A DNA stretch of 10,293 nucleotides from JAZDKP01 sp043802925 (GTDB lineage: Bacteria > Fibrobacterota > OXYB2-FULL-49-7 > JAEUSG01). Location: assembly GCA_043802925.1 (NCBI GenBank), contig JAZDKP010000229.1, positions 1 through 10,293 on the forward strand, written 5' to 3'. Every line of letters begins with the position of its first letter. Positions within the stretch are counted from its first letter, which is position 1. Positions 8,376 to 10,293 of this stretch are shown here, piece after piece. A program made the translations under genes and the position numbers. The notes beneath the pieces are model-generated. The model saw only the letters and a list, made by a program, of their open reading frames with translations, did no database searches and was not told the DNA's origin.

Positions 8376-8777
8376 ATGGCGCAACCCGGTAAAATACTGC
8401 TCCTCGATGACGAGGATTTCATTCTGGACACGGTCTCGCAGATCATAAGCCAGCTCGGGTACACCGTGGAATGCGCGGCCACGGGCGCACAGGCGCTGGC
8501 TCTCTTTCATAAGGCGCGCAAAGCCGGGGCCCCTTTTGACGCGGCCATTCTGGACCTCACCATTCCCGGGGGCATGGGCGGCAAAGAAACCATGCAGAAA
8601 ATACTCGCGGTCCAGCCCGATTTTGTGGGCATCGCCTCAAGCGGCTACGCCGAGGACCCGGTCATCACCGCGCCGGAACAGCACGGCTTCAAAGCCTCGT
8701 TCTACAAACCCACCCATCCGCGAGAATTCGGTCCGCTTTTGTCACGCGTCCTGACGGGCCGCATCCAGCCGGAATAA
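8376..8777 (+). CDS. Stand-alone response regulator receiver domain protein
   Basis: The 133-aa protein is a single phospho-acceptor receiver domain with no output domain. It starts GKILLLDDEDFILD with the acidic pair Asp11/Asp12. The phosphorylation site is Asp60 in AAILDLTIPGGMGG, the conserved Ser/Thr position is Ser89 in ASSGYAEDP, and the conserved lysine is Lys111 in FYKPTH. All catalytic positions are therefore present. The LDLTIPGGMGGKE and SSGYAEDPV segments resemble receivers fused to the C-terminus of hybrid histidine kinases, so it may act as a CheY- or Spo0F-like relay or phosphate sink. No histidine kinase is in the window. The start is ATG 8376; an upstream in-frame GTG at 8325 would sit inside the candidate promoter. 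It is divergent from tdh and convergent with the hydrolase gene. The partner and pathway are unknown. Confidence 0.9.
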   Translation: MAQPGKILLLDDEDFILDTVSQIISQLGYTVECAATGAQALALFHKARKAGAPFDAAILDLTIPGGMGGKETMQKILAVQPDFVGIASSGYAEDPVITAPEQHGFKASFYKPTHPREFGPLLSRVLTGRIQPE

Positions 8778-8784
8778 CCTTTCC

Positions 8785-8825
8785 ACCCATGCATCTTTAT
8801 GACAAGTTCTGACAACCGCATGGGT
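8785..8825. repeat. Long-loop inverted repeat between convergent genes
   Basis: The arms ACCCATGC (8785-8792) and GCATGGGT (8818-8825) flank a 25-nt loop. They occupy the 47-nt gap between the receiver stop and the hydrolase stop, touching the latter. The loop holds a direct repeat TGACAA at 8800-8805 and 8810-8815, one helical turn apart. There is no T tract on either strand, so a terminator role is possible but unproven. Confidence 0.35.
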
Positions 8826-9631
8826 TAAGCGAACCGTATCTGTTCCTCCACGATTCCGTAAAATTCCCGGGCCGCATGCCTTTCCAACCACGGGGAGTGG
8901 CCGCATTTTTCCAGCACCGTCATCCTGAAATCCTTGATCACTTTTGTCAGCGGTTCCCTCACGCCCTCGGCCGGATGGGAATCGCAATCACCCTGAATGG
9001 CAAGGACCGGGCACATGATGCTTGCTCCCAGTCGCAGCAGTTCACCGCTCTTCCGTAACCGGGCCGCTTCGGGCCAGACAGCCGCGTAAATTTCACCGGA
9101 GTTTGATGTCAGCGTATCAGCCGGCGTTGACGGAAGCACATCCGCCCCCACTTCAAAGCAATCGGCTTTTCCAGCAAGCGCACCAAGACGCGAAAGATGT
9201 TTGTCTTTTTCGGGCAGGCCAGGGTCCTTGAGCATCTCAATCCGCTTTTTATACTCGGTCTGTTCTTCAGGACACAGCCGTTTCAGCCTGTTTTCTGAAA
9301 TCAGCCGGACATATTGCTCCTCAAACGGCCCTGCGGATATCAGGACAAGCTTTTTTACAAGCGCGCCATACCTTGCTGCAAAAATAAATCCAAGCCATGC
9401 CCCCCACGAGTGGCCGATGAGCACGACCGGTCCGTCTGCGTTTTCCTCAATCGTCTGCTTGAGTTCTTCAACCTGCGCGTCGACCGATTTTCCGTTCTGT
9501 ATAGGCTCCAGCACGCCCAGGCATTTTGAAAGCTCACGCGCAACCGGTTCCATGCCGCCCGCCGCACCCGGCCCGCCATGCAGGACCGCGACATTGAAGG
9601 GAGGGCTGCCGTATTTGCGCAAGCGTGTCAC
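8825..9631 (-). CDS. Alpha/beta hydrolase (HGGPG family, function unknown)
   Basis: The 268-aa protein has the alpha/beta hydrolase fold signatures of the proline iminopeptidase-like group. The oxyanion-hole motif HGGPG is at 18-22 and the nucleophile elbow GHSWG at 73-77, with Ser75. A probable acid is Asp217 in GDCDSHP, and the base is His245 in CGHSPWLERH. The middle (about 105-190) would be the cap or lid domain that sets the substrate; it is hydrophilic and not recognised. There is no signal peptide, so it is likely cytoplasmic. It begins with GTG, 21 nt after the stop of the upstream methyltransferase-like gene on the same strand, so they are probably one operon. I see no strong ribosome site, so the exact start is uncertain. 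Peptidase, esterase and lactonase activities are all possible. Confidence 0.85.
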   Translation of the reverse strand: MTRLRKYGSPPFNVAVLHGGPGAAGGMEPVARELSKCLGVLEPIQNGKSVDAQVEELKQTIEENADGPVVLIGHSWGAWLGFIFAARYGALVKKLVLISAGPFEEQYVRLISENRLKRLCPEEQTEYKKRIEMLKDPGLPEKDKHLSRLGALAGKADCFEVGADVLPSTPADTLTSNSGEIYAAVWPEAARLRKSGELLRLGASIMCPVLAIQGDCDSHPAEGVREPLTKVIKDFRMTVLEKCGHSPWLERHAAREFYGIVEEQIRFA

Positions 9632-9652
9632 GTGATGTTCCGCACGGATTGG

Positions 9653-10293
9653 TTAGAAAAGAAACGGCACCAGTTGCCACGTCTGTTTGACGTACGCGTC
9701 CCAATAAGCCTTGAATTCCCCGCGCATCAGCTTTTCCTCGTCCTTGATGCGCCAGCGGATGACAAAAAGCGTCACAACCACAAGCGCCATGGAAACCCCG
9801 GAGCGGAATACAAGTGAAATACCGGCGAAAAAAAGAAGGATGCCGAGGTAACGCGGATGGCGGATGAAGCGGTAAGGACCGTTTGTGATGAGTTCGTGGT
9901 TCTTCTGGATAGTCACGTTCATGCTGAACTGCCGTCCAAGGGCAAAGACGGCCCAGCTCATGAAGAAGTAACCGGTGCAAGTCAGGACAAGTCCTGTTCC
10001 TCGGACCAGGGGCCCGCCCGAATACACCAGCCAGCCGTGCCGGTCCGCGAGCGGAGAAAGAATGACAAACAGGAGTGACGCCAGTTGAAGATAGAGGATT
10101 GCCCACCGTTGGCGCGGCAGTGTTCTTACACCCAGTCCTTCGCCTCGGCCTTCCTTGGGTACGAAAATGACGACAAGCAGAGTCGCAAGCAGCATCAGGA
10201 CGGTATACACGGTCCGGAAAGGGCTGGCGAAGTAAGTGCGGGCGTCAAACAGCCCCCACGCGACGAGCGGCACGCCGGTGAACAGAAAGGCGC
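9653..10293 (-). CDS. Isoprenylcysteine carboxyl methyltransferase-like membrane protein, 5' end outside window
   Basis: The frame is open to the right edge and the first visible residues (AFLFTGVPLVAW) are already hydrophobic. The GTG at 10273 is therefore probably internal and the N-terminus is missing. About 212 residues are visible, with roughly five hydrophobic segments. The C-terminal half carries the ICMT/phospholipid methyltransferase signature: NHELITNGPYRFIRHPRYLG, then a membrane pair, then RIKDEEKLMRGEFKAYWDAY. The family transfers methyl groups from S-adenosylmethionine to carboxyl, thiol or lipid groups at the membrane. Bacterial members are diverse (for example MddA and NnrU relatives), and the substrate here is unknown. 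A polar loop, KEGRGEGLGVR, between the first two visible hydrophobic segments looks out of place. It is followed closely by the hydrolase gene. The family call is good; the substrate is not predictable. Confidence 0.85.
   Translation of the reverse strand, partial: AFLFTGVPLVAWGLFDARTYFASPFRTVYTVLMLLATLLVVIFVPKEGRGEGLGVRTLPRQRWAILYLQLASLLFVILSPLADRHGWLVYSGGPLVRGTGLVLTCTGYFFMSWAVFALGRQFSMNVTIQKNHELITNGPYRFIRHPRYLGILLFFAGISLVFRSGVSMALVVVTLFVIRWRIKDEEKLMRGEFKAYWDAYVKQTWQLVPFLF

Overview
The window is gene-dense bacterial chromosome, about 60% G+C by eye, with Shine-Dalgarno sites and ATG/GTG starts. It holds seven complete or nearly complete protein genes and two cut by the window edges. The genes are bacterial housekeeping or general metabolic families. 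The GyrA has a canonical GyrA box plus an acidic C-terminal tail, which is common in Gram-negative GyrA. Nothing visible fixes the phylum. I see no RNA gene, CRISPR array, insertion sequence, prophage gene or attachment site.

Left block, plus strand (3-5923): a four-gene run of surE (5' end outside the window), gyrA, a tldE/pmbA-type gene and a RhlE-type DEAD-box RNA helicase. The genes are separated by 14 nt, a 1-nt TGATG overlap and 7 nt, so they are probably cotranscribed. The promoter must lie upstream of the window. The gyrA-tldE junction is the most thought-provoking arrangement here, because the TldD/TldE protease was first found through resistance to gyrase poisons.

Middle block, minus strand (8183 down to 5975): tdh followed by kbl. 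Together they turn L-threonine into glycine and acetyl-CoA via 2-amino-3-ketobutyrate. Both proteins are complete, keep their active-site residues and closely resemble the E. coli enzymes. Sampled sequence lines here are lower in G+C (about 50%) than in the gyrA block. The block converges on the helicase gene across a 51-nt gap containing two palindromes.

A 192-nt intergenic region (8184-8375) separates tdh from a divergent stand-alone response-regulator receiver gene (8376-8777). It holds candidate promoters for both genes and a 7-bp-arm inverted repeat that overlaps the candidate tdh -35 element.

Right block, minus strand (10293 down to 8825): an isoprenylcysteine-methyltransferase-like membrane protein (N-terminus outside the window) and, 21 nt downstream, an alpha/beta hydrolase with HGGPG and GHSWG motifs. 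They look like a two-gene operon that converges on the receiver gene across a 47-nt gap with a long-loop hairpin.

I found no convincing wholly new system. The points most worth a second look are the gyrA-tldE coupling, the methyltransferase/hydrolase pair, the operator-like dyad at tdh, and a dispersed-repeat-like peptide inside the membrane protein. No stretch longer than 300 bases lacks a gene.
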